Shown here: one piece after another, positions 27,092-34,735 of the stretch
Position numbering within the stretch: position 1 is the first letter of the stretch
Layout: every line of letters starts with the position of its first letter
Source: Cellulophaga algicola DSM 14237
GTDB lineage: Bacteria; Bacteroidota; Bacteroidia; Flavobacteriales; Flavobacteriaceae
Direction: 5' to 3'
Assembly (NCBI RefSeq): GCF_000186265.1
Contig: NC_014934.1
Location: 2,356,001-2,420,000 of the forward strand
DNA: 64,000 bases
Notes under the pieces: model-generated
What the model saw: the letters and a program-made list of their open reading frames with translations, nothing else
What the model was told of the DNA's origin: nothing
Databases searched by the model: none
Program-made: the position numbers and the translations under genes

Positions 27092-27979
27092 TTTAAGCCG
27101 GTGTAGAAGGTAGCTCCTATGCTTTTTGGATTGATGAATCCGCCGCCATAGCTCTTGCATATTTACTTGAAATTGTTATGTCAGCTATATAACGCCTTCA
27201 AGAGTTTTCTCATCTTTAATAGCCTTTAAAACACTGTTTTGGGTGTTTTCGAGCATCAATACATTAGTCTCGAGTTCTTTTTTGTTTGAAGAGGTGCCGT
27301 GACCAGGGATAATTTTAGTGTGTTCATCAATTAAAAGCAATGCTCTTTTATGAGCTTCTATGTAACCGTGAACGCTAGCGCCGCTTTTTAAATCTATGTA
27401 AGGGTAGCGCATCGAAAAATACGTATCGCCCATGTGTAGTACATTGTTTTTCGTGAAATATAGTATCACTATCTGTATCTGCATTGTGTATGTGAAAGGC
27501 CAATACGGTTTGTTCTCCGATATGGGGGGGTGATATTTTCAGAGAACGTTATTTCGGGTAACATTTTATTATAAAGTTCGCGATCTATTTCGTTAGCTTC
27601 TAGTTTCTTTGAATTAGTTTTACGTAGGCCCTTTCTAACATTGTCTTGAGAGCTAAAGTAATTTCTTTTGAATTGAAATTTGCATTTCCCCTTGTGTGGT
27701 CTCCGTGCATAGGTGGGTTGTATACGATTGAAATTGGATTAGGGCTAAGATCGCGAAAGTCTCTTTTAATGGTTTGCTCAAAGGCTTAAACGGATTATCA
27801 ATCATAAATATGTGATCTTCCCTACTGAAAATACTGATATTACCACCTTGTCCGGTGAGCATAAATAAATTGTCGCTTAGTTTTTCTGGAATAATCTGAA
27901 CTTCAGTTTCTTGGGCTTTAGTGATTAAAATAGCGGAAAATAAAAGAATTTTAAGTGCGAAAAATTTAAGACATTGCAC
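27092..27979 (-). pseudogene. Metallo-beta-lactamase-fold hydrolase pseudogene with several frameshifts
   Basis: Remains of an exported MBL-fold hydrolase are spread over three reading frames. From 27979: a signal peptide (FFALKILLFSAILITKAQ) and LSDNLFMLTGQGGNISIF; then, after a frame change, VYNPPMHGDHTRGNANF, where the usual HxHxDH has lost its first histidine; then LYNKMLPEITFSENI; a shift at a C7 run (27524-27530); FHIHNADTDSD; another shift; VLHMGDTYF, YPYIDLKSGASV and KIIPGHGT. A further shift restores GGGFINPKSIGATFY near 27100-27150. At least four frameshifts and the altered metal site make a single sequencing error unlikely. The intact relatives are about 290 residues long; their substrate is unknown. 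Confidence 0.88.
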
Positions 27980-28057
27980 GTACGGCTATTTTTAATTTAA
28001 TTATTTGTGAATTAGTCGTATATCATTTATAAATATAACATAAACATATCATTTTCG

Positions 28058-28088
28058 TTGCACAAATAGCATTCTGGACTTATCTTTG
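28058..28088 (+). promoter_or_regulatory. Bacteroidota housekeeping promoter of ctaB
   Basis: TTG at 28058-28060, 20-base spacer, TATCTTTG at 28081-28088; the same spacing as the gcvH promoter. It ends 20 bases before the ctaB ATG. Confidence 0.78.
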
Positions 28089-28108
28089 CACTCCAATAAA
28101 AATTCCGA

Positions 28109-29008
28109 ATGAAAACGGCAGTAAGCTCGGTAAAAGAAGGGACTCAATCCCATATTTTTGCTGATTTTAAAGAAATTACTAAAGCAAGACTTTCTATAAG
28201 TGTTGTTTTTTCTGCTATTGCGGGCTATTTATTAGGTGCTCCAGAAATCCAGTTATATCCAATACTGCTGCTTGCCTTTGGTGGGTATTGTATGGTTGGT
28301 GCTTCAAATACATTCAATCAGATTATAGAAAAAGATCTTGATGCACTCATGAATAGGACTAAGGATAGGCCTATTGCAGCAGGAAGATTATCCGTACGCA
28401 CGGCCTCAGTAATTGCAGTGATATTAACGATTATAGGTATTGCTACATTGTATATATTGAATCCTAAAACTGCGATGTTTGGGGCTATCTCTATCTTTTT
28501 ATATACAAGTGCCTACACTCCTTTAAAAACAAAAACACCTTTAGCTGTTTTTGTCGGTGCAATTCCAGGTGCAATTCCTTTTATGTTAGGTTGGGTAGCG
28601 GCAACAGATGAGTTTGGTATTGAGCCAGGGACATTATTTATGATTCAATTCTTTTGGCAGTTCCCGCATTTTTGGGCCTTGGGGTGGATGCTTGATGAAG
28701 ATTACAAAAGAGGAGGCTTTAAAATGTTGCCTACTGGGAAAAAAGATAGGAAAACTGTTTTGCAAATTATCATGTATACTATTTGGATGATTGTTGTATC
28801 TATTATTCCAGTTTTTGGAATAACAGGTGCTTTGACGCTTTCAATACCTGCCGCAATTATAATTTTTATACTAGGAATGGTGATGTTAGTATATGCTTTT
28901 AGATTGTATGAAAGACAAGACAATGCTTCTGCAAAAAAATTAATGCTAGCGAGTGTTAGTTATATTACGCTCATGCAAATAGTGTATGTGGTAGATAAAT
29001 TTTTATAA
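28109..29008 (+). CDS. ctaB: Protohaem IX farnesyltransferase (haem O synthase)
   Basis: A UbiA-superfamily membrane prenyltransferase (299 residues, about 8-9 helices) that adds farnesyl to haem B to give haem O, needed for haem-copper oxidases. The diagnostic Asp-rich segment is NQIIEKDLDALMNRTKDRP, followed by the second loop around FFWQFPHFWALGWMLDEDYK, which is typical of CtaB rather than other UbiA enzymes. It starts a run of oxidase genes, seven bases before the first subunit III gene, and has a good promoter. The haem A synthase (ctaA) needed to go on to haem A is not in the window. Confidence 0.95.
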   Translation: MKTAVSSVKEGTQSHIFADFKEITKARLSISVVFSAIAGYLLGAPEIQLYPILLLAFGGYCMVGASNTFNQIIEKDLDALMNRTKDRPIAAGRLSVRTASVIAVILTIIGIATLYILNPKTAMFGAISIFLYTSAYTPLKTKTPLAVFVGAIPGAIPFMLGWVAATDEFGIEPGTLFMIQFFWQFPHFWALGWMLDEDYKRGGFKMLPTGKKDRKTVLQIIMYTIWMIVVSIIPVFGITGALTLSIPAAIIIFILGMVMLVYAFRLYERQDNASAKKLMLASVSYITLMQIVYVVDKFL

Positions 29009-29015
29009 GAATTAA

Positions 29016-29597
29016 ATGGATTTAACAGAAGGAACAATAGAACAGAAAACTGGAAGGGCAAAGAAAATGATGCTCTGGTTTGGTATTGTTAGTTTACTAA
29101 TGACCTTTGCGGGTTGGACCAGTGCTTACATTGTTAGTAGTACTCGTGAAGATTGGTTAACTGATTTTCAATTACCAGGTATTTTCTTTATAAGTACAGG
29201 GGTGTTAATCTTAAGTAGTCTAACATTTATCCTGGCAAAGATGGCTATGCGGGGAAATAAATCTTCTTTATGTACCAGTTTTTTGATAACGACTTTGGTT
29301 TTAGGGGTGATTTTTATACTCTTACAATTTCGTGGTTTTTCTGAAATTGTAGCGCAGGGATTTTATTTTACAGGAGAATCTAGTAGTGTAACTACTTCTT
29401 ATATTTTCCTAATTGCAATGGTGCATATCTTACATGTTGTTGCAGGATTAATTTCCTTATTAGTGGTTATTACGAACCAACTTAAGGGTAAATATTCGCC
29501 TGAAAATCTGTTAGGTATAGAGTTAGGGGCAACGTTTTGGCACTTCTTAGATTTACTTTGGGTGTATTTAATGCTATTTTTTTACTTTTTTAAGTAA
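29016..29597 (+). CDS. Cytochrome c oxidase subunit III-like protein (short)
   Basis: A 193-residue protein with five hydrophobic helices of the haem-copper oxidase subunit III family. The first helix region (KMMLWFGIVSLLMTFAGWTSAY), the later VHILHVVAGLISLLVVI and the closing GATFWHFLDLLWVYLMLFFYFFK match the family, including the WHFLDLLWVYL box. It is a second, shorter subunit III beside the 325-residue one at 29747; such pairs are common in this group. It follows ctaB by 7 bases. Whether both are present in one enzyme, or alternate, cannot be told. Confidence 0.9.
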   Translation: MDLTEGTIEQKTGRAKKMMLWFGIVSLLMTFAGWTSAYIVSSTREDWLTDFQLPGIFFISTGVLILSSLTFILAKMAMRGNKSSLCTSFLITTLVLGVIFILLQFRGFSEIVAQGFYFTGESSSVTTSYIFLIAMVHILHVVAGLISLLVVITNQLKGKYSPENLLGIELGATFWHFLDLLWVYLMLFFYFFK

Positions 29598-29687
29598 TAA
29601 AAACACGTATAAACGGTTTAATATTTGGCAATTAGCTAAAAGAATATAAAGAAATATAGATTTTTTGAATTTTTTAAAACCAAAAAT

Positions 29688-29716
29688 TTTGTTTGGTTAA
29701 AAAAAATGTAAATTTG
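29688..29716 (+). promoter_or_regulatory. Promoter upstream of the long subunit III gene
   Basis: TTTG at 29688-29691, 17-base spacer and TAAATTTG at 29709-29716, ending 30 bases before the ATG. It suggests that this gene can be transcribed apart from ctaB. Confidence 0.6.
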
Positions 29717-29746
29717 TGAAAATTTTATTAACGCGATAATATATTT

Positions 29747-30724
29747 ATGGATACTACGGTAACAACGGGTGAGGAACAAAATGTATGGAGTGGTGGTGGT
29801 AATAAACCACTAGGTGCGAGTTATGGAAAAATGATGATGTGGTTTTTCATCATGTCAGATGCTTTAACATTCTCTGGTTTTCTTGCAGCATATGGCTTCT
29901 CAAGATTTAAATTTATAGAAACTTGGCCAATTGCTGATGAAGTTTTTACACACGTACCGTTTTTTCATGGGAATTTTCCGATGATTTATGTTGCTTTTAT
30001 GACCTTTGTATTAATTATGTCTTCTGTAACAATGGTGCTAGCTGTTGATGCAGGTCATAAAATGCAAAAAAATAGAGTTACCTGGTATATGTTCTTAACC
30101 ATAATAGGAGGTATTATATTCGTTGGTTCCCAAGGTTGGGAATGGGCTACTTTTATTAAAGGAGACCACGGAGCAATCGAAACAAAAGGGGGTAGAATAT
30201 TACAATTCGTAGATGCTAAAACGGGTGACCGTGTTGGTATTGCAGATTTCTCTAAAGAAATAGCAGGAGAACGAACACAACACGAAAATAAAAGTGGTAT
30301 TTGGTTTATGAACGAAGGTTCTTTACCATCCTATACTGTTAATGAAGTAGTGGAAGGTTTTAAAGCAAATCCTAATTTATTAGTTCGTACAGAATTAAAA
30401 AATGAAGAAGGGCATAAAACAGTATTGTCTAGAGAAGATTCTTTAAAGAATTTATTAGGAGCTTCACAAGTGGTAGAAGGTGCTAATTTAATTCATAATG
30501 AATATGGAAGTAGACTGTTCGCAGATTTCTTCTTCTTTATTACTGGTTTTCATGGTTTTCACGTATTCTCGGGAATAGTAATAAATATTATTATTTTCTT
30601 TAATGTGATATTAGGTACGTATGAAAAAAGACGTAGTTATGAAATGGTAGAAAAAGTTGGTTTATACTGGCACTTTGTAGATTTAGTTTGGGTATTTGTA
30701 TTCACATTCTTCTACTTGGTTTAA
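29747..30724 (+). CDS. Cytochrome c oxidase subunit III with a large soluble insert
   Basis: Subunit III of the terminal oxidase, 325 residues against about 200-260 in most relatives. Helices at about 29-52, 78-100, 112-137, then 258-289 and 303-325 carry the family motifs QGWEWATF, FFITGFHGFHVFSG and GLYWHFVDLVWVFVF. Between the fourth helix and TGFHGFH lies a hydrophilic insert of about 115 residues (138-254) with repeated acidic and Lys residues and no recognised domain; by topology it should face the periplasm or cytoplasm as a single loop. Subunit IV follows after 51 bases. The core assignment is firm; the insert's role is unknown. Confidence 0.93.
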   Translation: MDTTVTTGEEQNVWSGGGNKPLGASYGKMMMWFFIMSDALTFSGFLAAYGFSRFKFIETWPIADEVFTHVPFFHGNFPMIYVAFMTFVLIMSSVTMVLAVDAGHKMQKNRVTWYMFLTIIGGIIFVGSQGWEWATFIKGDHGAIETKGGRILQFVDAKTGDRVGIADFSKEIAGERTQHENKSGIWFMNEGSLPSYTVNEVVEGFKANPNLLVRTELKNEEGHKTVLSREDSLKNLLGASQVVEGANLIHNEYGSRLFADFFFFITGFHGFHVFSGIVINIIIFFNVILGTYEKRRSYEMVEKVGLYWHFVDLVWVFVFTFFYLV

Positions 30725-30775
30725 TTTAAATTAATTTTTCATCACCTAAAGGATTTAAAAGAAAAAAATTACAAA

Positions 30776-31159
30776 ATGGCACACGAACATAAATTAGAAA
30801 TATTCAGAGGATTAGTTAAGTTTAAATCTAATATTAGTAAAATCTGGGGAGTACTTATTTTTTTATCTATAATTACGACCATTGAAGTTGTCTTAGGAAT
30901 TATCAGGCCTGCTTTTTTAGTAGAGACTTCCTTTTTAGGAATGCACCTATTAAACTGGTTATTTATTATTCTTACTTTAGTAAAAGCCTATTATATTGCT
31001 TGGGACTTTATGCACCTTCGAGATGAAAAGGTAGCATTGAGAAGAACAATAGTTTGGACCCCGATATTTTTGGTTTGCTATTTAATTTTTATTTTACTAT
31101 TTGAAGCAGATTATATTCATGAAGTATATAAAGAGGGATTCATTAAATGGAACTTCTAA
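30776..31159 (+). CDS. Cytochrome c oxidase subunit IV family protein
   Basis: A 127-residue protein with three hydrophobic helices (around 22-40, 56-76 and 90-107) of the prokaryotic cytochrome c oxidase subunit IV family. WDFMHLRDEK, between helices two and three, is the family's signature. It is the small stabilising subunit of the oxidase, and its place just after subunit III is conserved. A strong terminator follows 22 bases later, closing the ctaB-to-subunit IV unit. Confidence 0.88.
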   Translation: MAHEHKLEIFRGLVKFKSNISKIWGVLIFLSIITTIEVVLGIIRPAFLVETSFLGMHLLNWLFIILTLVKAYYIAWDFMHLRDEKVALRRTIVWTPIFLVCYLIFILLFEADYIHEVYKEGFIKWNF

Positions 31160-31181
31160 TTCTTAATACTATTTAACACAC

Positions 31182-31210
31182 AAAAAGACGGTTTAACGAC
31201 CGTCTTTTTT
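31182..31210 (+). terminator. Terminator after the subunit IV gene
   Basis: An 11-bp stem, AAAAAGACGGT (31182-31192) with ACCGTCTTTTT (31199-31209), 6-base loop, ending in T residues. Confidence 0.92.
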
Positions 31211-31218
31211 TATTTTTG
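31211..31218 (+). promoter_or_regulatory. -7 promoter element of the SCO/DUF420 operon
   Basis: TATTTTTG matches TAnnTTTG and begins directly after the terminator stem, 16 bases before the next ATG. The -33 region would fall inside the terminator hairpin and has no clear TTG. Confidence 0.42.
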
Positions 31219-31234
31219 CAGAATATTCTACGTT

Positions 31235-31867
31235 ATGAAAAAAGCATTTGTACTTATCGTTCTTTTTGTACTTCCTATCGTTGCTTATTTATTTTTTGCA
31301 TCAGGAGTTCATAACTTTGGAAAGCTTCCTGTACTTACGGAAACAGTTTTTGATGTTAGTACAGTAGATAGTACGACTACCTTCAAAAATAAAATTACTA
31401 TTCTAGGTTTTTTAGGGAATGATGTAGATTTTAAAAAGGGGAATGCTTTAAATCTGAATCAAAAAATTTATAAAGATTTTCATAAGTTCAGCGACTTTCA
31501 GTTTGTTATGATCATGCCAGAAGGCACGGAAGAAAGTGTGAAAATACTTCAAAAAGAACTTTCAGGACTTGCTGAAATAGATAAGTGGAAATTTGTTTTC
31601 GCTAGCCCAGAACAAATTCAATTAATTTTCAATAGCCTTGATACAGATTTAAGTTTGGATGAAAGCTATAGCACACCATATGTTTTTATTGTAGATAAAG
31701 ATGCTGCACTCCGTGGTCGTAATCAAGATGAAGAACATAAAACTATATATGGTTTTGATGCTACTTCTGTAGCTGAGCTCACCAATAAAATGATAGACGA
31801 TGTTCGTATTATATTAGCAGAATATAGAATGGCATTGAAAAAGAATAACGCAAATAGAGAAATCTAA
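31235..31867 (+). CDS. Membrane-anchored thioredoxin-fold (SCO-like) protein lacking the CxxxC motif
   Basis: A 210-residue protein with one N-terminal membrane anchor (AFVLIVLFVLPIVAYLFF) and a periplasmic domain that looks like a degenerate thioredoxin/SCO fold: FKNKITILGFLGND where SCO proteins have the strand before CxxxC, later FQFVMIMPEG, and YVFIVDKDAALRGR near the end. There is no cysteine pair, so it cannot bind copper or exchange disulfides as SCO does. Its stop overlaps the start of the genuine SCO gene (TAATG), so the two are translationally coupled. A partner or chaperone role in CuA assembly is an inference from position. Confidence 0.72.
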   Translation: MKKAFVLIVLFVLPIVAYLFFASGVHNFGKLPVLTETVFDVSTVDSTTTFKNKITILGFLGNDVDFKKGNALNLNQKIYKDFHKFSDFQFVMIMPEGTEESVKILQKELSGLAEIDKWKFVFASPEQIQLIFNSLDTDLSLDESYSTPYVFIVDKDAALRGRNQDEEHKTIYGFDATSVAELTNKMIDDVRIILAEYRMALKKNNANREI

Positions 31868-32598
31868 TGGGAAAAAGTAAATACACATACATTTGGGTTT
31901 CATTTATTATCCTAGTTTTCGGTATAATCTTTATTCCTAAAATAATAGATAGAGTATATAAGGGTACTGTTGTTGAAAGCGATCGCATGAGTATTGATAT
32001 GAATAATGGTAATTTAGCATTTATCGTTATAAACGGAGAGAAGAGAAAAGTTCCAGATTTTGCCTTTGTCAATCAGGACAGTCTGTTAATTACTAATAAT
32101 GATTATAAAGGCAAAGTTTATGTGGTAGAGTTTTTCTTTACAACCTGTCCATCAATTTGTCCTATTATGAATCAAAACTTGGTTCAAATTCAAAGTGAGT
32201 TTAAAGAATTTGATGATTTTGGAGTAGCTTCTTTTACGATTAATCCAACCTATGATACACCCACGGTGTTAAAAGAATATGCAGAGAAGTACGGAGTTAC
32301 CAACTTAAACTGGAATTTAATGACAGGAGATGCGCAAGGTATTTATGATTTAGCAAATTCAGGTTTTAATATTTTTGCCAGTGAAGTTCCAAGTGCTCCA
32401 GGCGGTTTTGAGCATGCGGGTATGTTTGCCTTAGTGGATAGAAACGGGTATATAAGATCAAGAGTAGATGATTTTGGAAATCCAATGATCTATTATCGAG
32501 GTACAATCACGGAAGAAGATGGCGTAAATGATCAAGGTGAGCAAGAACAAATAGGAATACTTAAAGAAGATATACAAAAATTACTGGAAGAGAAATGA
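31867..32598 (+). CDS. SCO family copper chaperone for cytochrome oxidase
   Basis: A SCO1/SenC/PrrC protein (243 residues) that delivers copper to the CuA site of subunit II. After the membrane anchor (about 7-24), the copper ligands are C94 and C98 in TTCPSICPIM, with H183 in FEHAGMFALVD. The thioredoxin-fold landmarks VASFTINPTYDTP and the final IGILKEDIQKLLEE are standard. It overlaps the upstream gene by one base and the downstream DUF420 gene by four (ATGA), in a tight oxidase-assembly operon. The oxidase subunit II gene it would serve is at 2264. Confidence 0.94.
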   Translation: MGKSKYTYIWVSFIILVFGIIFIPKIIDRVYKGTVVESDRMSIDMNNGNLAFIVINGEKRKVPDFAFVNQDSLLITNNDYKGKVYVVEFFFTTCPSICPIMNQNLVQIQSEFKEFDDFGVASFTINPTYDTPTVLKEYAEKYGVTNLNWNLMTGDAQGIYDLANSGFNIFASEVPSAPGGFEHAGMFALVDRNGYIRSRVDDFGNPMIYYRGTITEEDGVNDQGEQEQIGILKEDIQKLLEEK

Positions 32599-33131
32599 TG
32601 AATGAGCTTGAGCAAAAAGAAAAGAAGTTTAATAGGCTAATAACAATTGTATCTATTGTTATTCCTTTGGTAGTGGTTATTTTGTTTGGTGTTAAATTAC
32701 CTAATGTAGCGCCATTAAGTTTCTTGCCTCCAATTTATGCTTCGGTTAATGGGCTTACCGCAATTTTATTGATAGTAGCTGTAGTTGCTATTAAAAATGG
32801 GAATAAAAAACTACATCAGCAAATCATGATGACTTGTATTGGTTTGTCATTGGCATTTTTAGTAATGTATGTAGCTTATCATATGACCTCAGATTCTACT
32901 AGTTTTGGAGGAGAAGGTCTTATAAAATATGTATACTTATTTATTCTAATCACCCATATAATTCTTTCGGTGGTAATTATTCCTTTAGTACTCATCACGT
33001 TTTCAAAAGCATACTTACAAAAATTTGAAGCTCATAGAAAGTTTGCTAAAATTACATTTCCGATATGGCTTTATGTAGCTATTACCGGAGTGGTGGTATA
33101 CTTAATGATTTCTCCTTATTATGCGCACTAA
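32595..33131 (+). CDS. DUF420 (YozB/CtaM-like) membrane protein
   Basis: A 178-residue membrane protein with five hydrophobic helices of the DUF420 family, whose Firmicutes member CtaM is needed for haem-aa3 oxidase function. Visible family features are the histidines in KKLHQQIMMTCIGLS, VAYHMTSDST, ITHIILSVVIIPLVLIT and EAHRKFAKITFPIWLYV, which are in keeping with haem or metal contact. It overlaps the SCO gene by four bases (ATG at 32595; ATG at 32598 is nearly equivalent). Context supports a role in oxidase maturation. Confidence 0.87.
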   Translation: MMNELEQKEKKFNRLITIVSIVIPLVVVILFGVKLPNVAPLSFLPPIYASVNGLTAILLIVAVVAIKNGNKKLHQQIMMTCIGLSLAFLVMYVAYHMTSDSTSFGGEGLIKYVYLFILITHIILSVVIIPLVLITFSKAYLQKFEAHRKFAKITFPIWLYVAITGVVVYLMISPYYAH

Positions 33132-33144
33132 TATCCAAGGACTT

Positions 33145-33369
33145 ATGAACTATAAAAAATTTGTATTCTTAGTATTACTTTTATTTTTGGCACCTAATTT
33201 GGCTGATGCCCAATGTGCAATGTGCCGCGCCGTTTTAGAAAGTGAAGAAGGAATGACTACCGCCAAAGGGATTAACGATGGTATTGTATATCTTATGGCT
33301 ATTCCATATATCTTAGTGGGAGTGCTTTTTTTCTTCGTTTATAGAAAGATGAAAAGTCCTAAAGTGTAA
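33145..33369 (+). CDS. Small exported membrane protein with CxxC motif
   Basis: A 74-residue protein with a signal peptide (MNYKKFVFLVLLLFLAPNLADA), immediately followed by QCAMCRAVLESEEGM, then one membrane helix (IVYLMAIPYILVGVLFFF) and a short basic tail. The CxxC right after the cleavage site would face the periplasm, where it might bind copper or take part in thiol exchange. Start ATG 33145 is chosen because it gives a standard signal peptide and follows AAGGA; ATG 33121 would overlap the DUF420 gene and put hydrophilic residues first. It is last in the SCO operon. I do not recognise a named family. Confidence 0.75.
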   Translation: MNYKKFVFLVLLLFLAPNLADAQCAMCRAVLESEEGMTTAKGINDGIVYLMAIPYILVGVLFFFVYRKMKSPKV

Positions 33370-33424
33370 TTTTAACATTACTTTAAGTTTTTTGGTGTAA
33401 CAAAAGTCATTCATAAGTAGTCTA
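33368..33424 (+). promoter_or_regulatory. ECF-sigma-like promoter element before the first efflux module
   Basis: AATTTTAACAT (33368-33378), then TGTAAC (33396-33401), an 18-base spacer and GTCTA (33420-33424). The same three blocks in the same order occur at 37198-37254 before the second module. GTAAC with GTCTA about 17 apart resembles promoters of ECF sigma factors in Bacteroidota. GTCTA ends 52 bases before the ATG. A housekeeping-type TAGTTTTG (33439-33446) lies between, without a -33 partner. Confidence 0.55.
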
Positions 33425-33476
33425 TTGTATTGAGCGGGTAGTTTTGCCAAAGCTCGAACCAACCAAAAGCTACTAA

Positions 33477-34724
33477 ATGTTTGATTTAGAAAGATGGCAA
33501 GAGATTTTTGACACCATTCGTAAAAACAAATTACGCACATTTCTTACAGGGCTATCTGTGGCCTCAGGTATTTTTATTCTTGTTATTTTATTGGGTTTTG
33601 GACAAGGCATGCAAAATGGTATTGCTAAAGAGTTTGAAAGTGATGCAGCCACTAGCATTTGGATATGGACAGAGACTACACAAAATGCATACAAAGGACT
33701 TAATCCTGGTAGAGAAATTCAATTTAGAAATGAAGATTACACTACGCTAGTAGATAAAATGGATTTAAACTTGGAACATAAAACCATGTTCTATTTACCA
33801 AGAGATGTCACCACTACGTATAAAAATGACGCGCTAATTTATCAAGTAATGGGCACTACAAAGGATGCTCAATTTTTAGAGAACCAGAATATGGTGCAAG
33901 GCCGTTTTCTAAATTGGCAAGACGAATCTCAGGTAACCAAAGTAGCCGTAATAAGTGCTAAAATTAAGAGAGAGGCTTTTGATGCCATAGATAGCCCAAT
34001 AGGGGAGTATATAAAAATTTCTAACATCCTATTTAAGATTATAGGGGTATATAAGGATAAAGCAGGTGATCGGGAGGAGAACCGTATTTTTATTCCAATC
34101 TCAACTTCTCAAAAAGTATTTAACGGTTCAGATAAATTAGACAATCTTGTTTTTTCATCACCACCAGTCGCCAATTTTGAACAGGCGGTACAACAATCTG
34201 TGCACTTAAAAGCTGAAATTGACACCTATTTAAGGCAAGCACATTCTATAGCTCCCGATGATGAAGGGGGTATAGGAATAAACAACCAAATGGAGAATGC
34301 AAAAAGATTCTATTCATTAACAGGTAATATTAAACTTTTCTTTTGGTTTGTTGGTCTTTGTACCATTATTGCGGGTGTTGTTGGAGTCAGTAATATTATG
34401 CTAATTGTAGTAAAAGAAAGAACAAAAGAAATAGGAATTCGTAAAGCTTTGGGGGCAAAACCTTGGTCCATTATTGGGATGATCCTGCACGAGTCTGTTT
34501 TTGTTACTGCAATTTCGGGTTTTACAGGTCTTATTTTTAGCATGGGGTTGTTAGAAATTATTGGCCCCAATATAGAGGTAGATTATATTGTAAATCCTTC
34601 TGTAGATTTTAATGTGGCTATGGCTACTGTTTTGCTTCTTGTTGTTGCTGGTGCAGTAGCAGGCTTTTTTCCTGCATGGCGCGCAGCAAGTATACATACC
34701 ATTGATGCATTACGAGACGAATAA
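33477..34724 (+). CDS. MacB-like FtsX-domain ABC permease, type A, module 1
   Basis: A 415-residue permease of the MacB/LolCE type: a helix near the N-terminus (TFLTGLSVASGIFILVILLG), a large periplasmic MacB-PCD domain (about 45-280) and three C-terminal helices with the FtsX segment GVVGVSNIMLIVVKERTKEI followed by GIRKALGAKPWSI. It begins WQEIFDTIRKNKLRTFL, nearly the same as the permease at 37988, showing that the two are paralogues. It is followed 11 bases later by the type B permease. No ATPase gene is next to it, so it presumably uses the one at 37294. It carries no fused ATPase, unlike E. coli MacB. Confidence 0.92.
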   Translation: MFDLERWQEIFDTIRKNKLRTFLTGLSVASGIFILVILLGFGQGMQNGIAKEFESDAATSIWIWTETTQNAYKGLNPGREIQFRNEDYTTLVDKMDLNLEHKTMFYLPRDVTTTYKNDALIYQVMGTTKDAQFLENQNMVQGRFLNWQDESQVTKVAVISAKIKREAFDAIDSPIGEYIKISNILFKIIGVYKDKAGDREENRIFIPISTSQKVFNGSDKLDNLVFSSPPVANFEQAVQQSVHLKAEIDTYLRQAHSIAPDDEGGIGINNQMENAKRFYSLTGNIKLFFWFVGLCTIIAGVVGVSNIMLIVVKERTKEIGIRKALGAKPWSIIGMILHESVFVTAISGFTGLIFSMGLLEIIGPNIEVDYIVNPSVDFNVAMATVLLLVVAGAVAGFFPAWRAASIHTIDALRDE

Positions 34725-34735
34725 ATAAAAACTAG

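Noticed and set aside
27185-27979. Two separate small genes (27185-27484 and 27653-27979)
   Set aside because: Each holds motifs of the same MBL-fold family in order, and the stretch between them has the missing motifs in other frames, so they are fragments of one broken gene.
31235-31867. Calling the 210-residue protein a functional SCO copper chaperone
   Set aside because: It has no cysteine pair, so the copper-binding function cannot be claimed; only the fold and position resemble SCO.
33477-34724. MacB with a fused ATPase domain
   Set aside because: All four permeases begin directly with the membrane helix; none contains Walker motifs. The ATPase is a separate gene.
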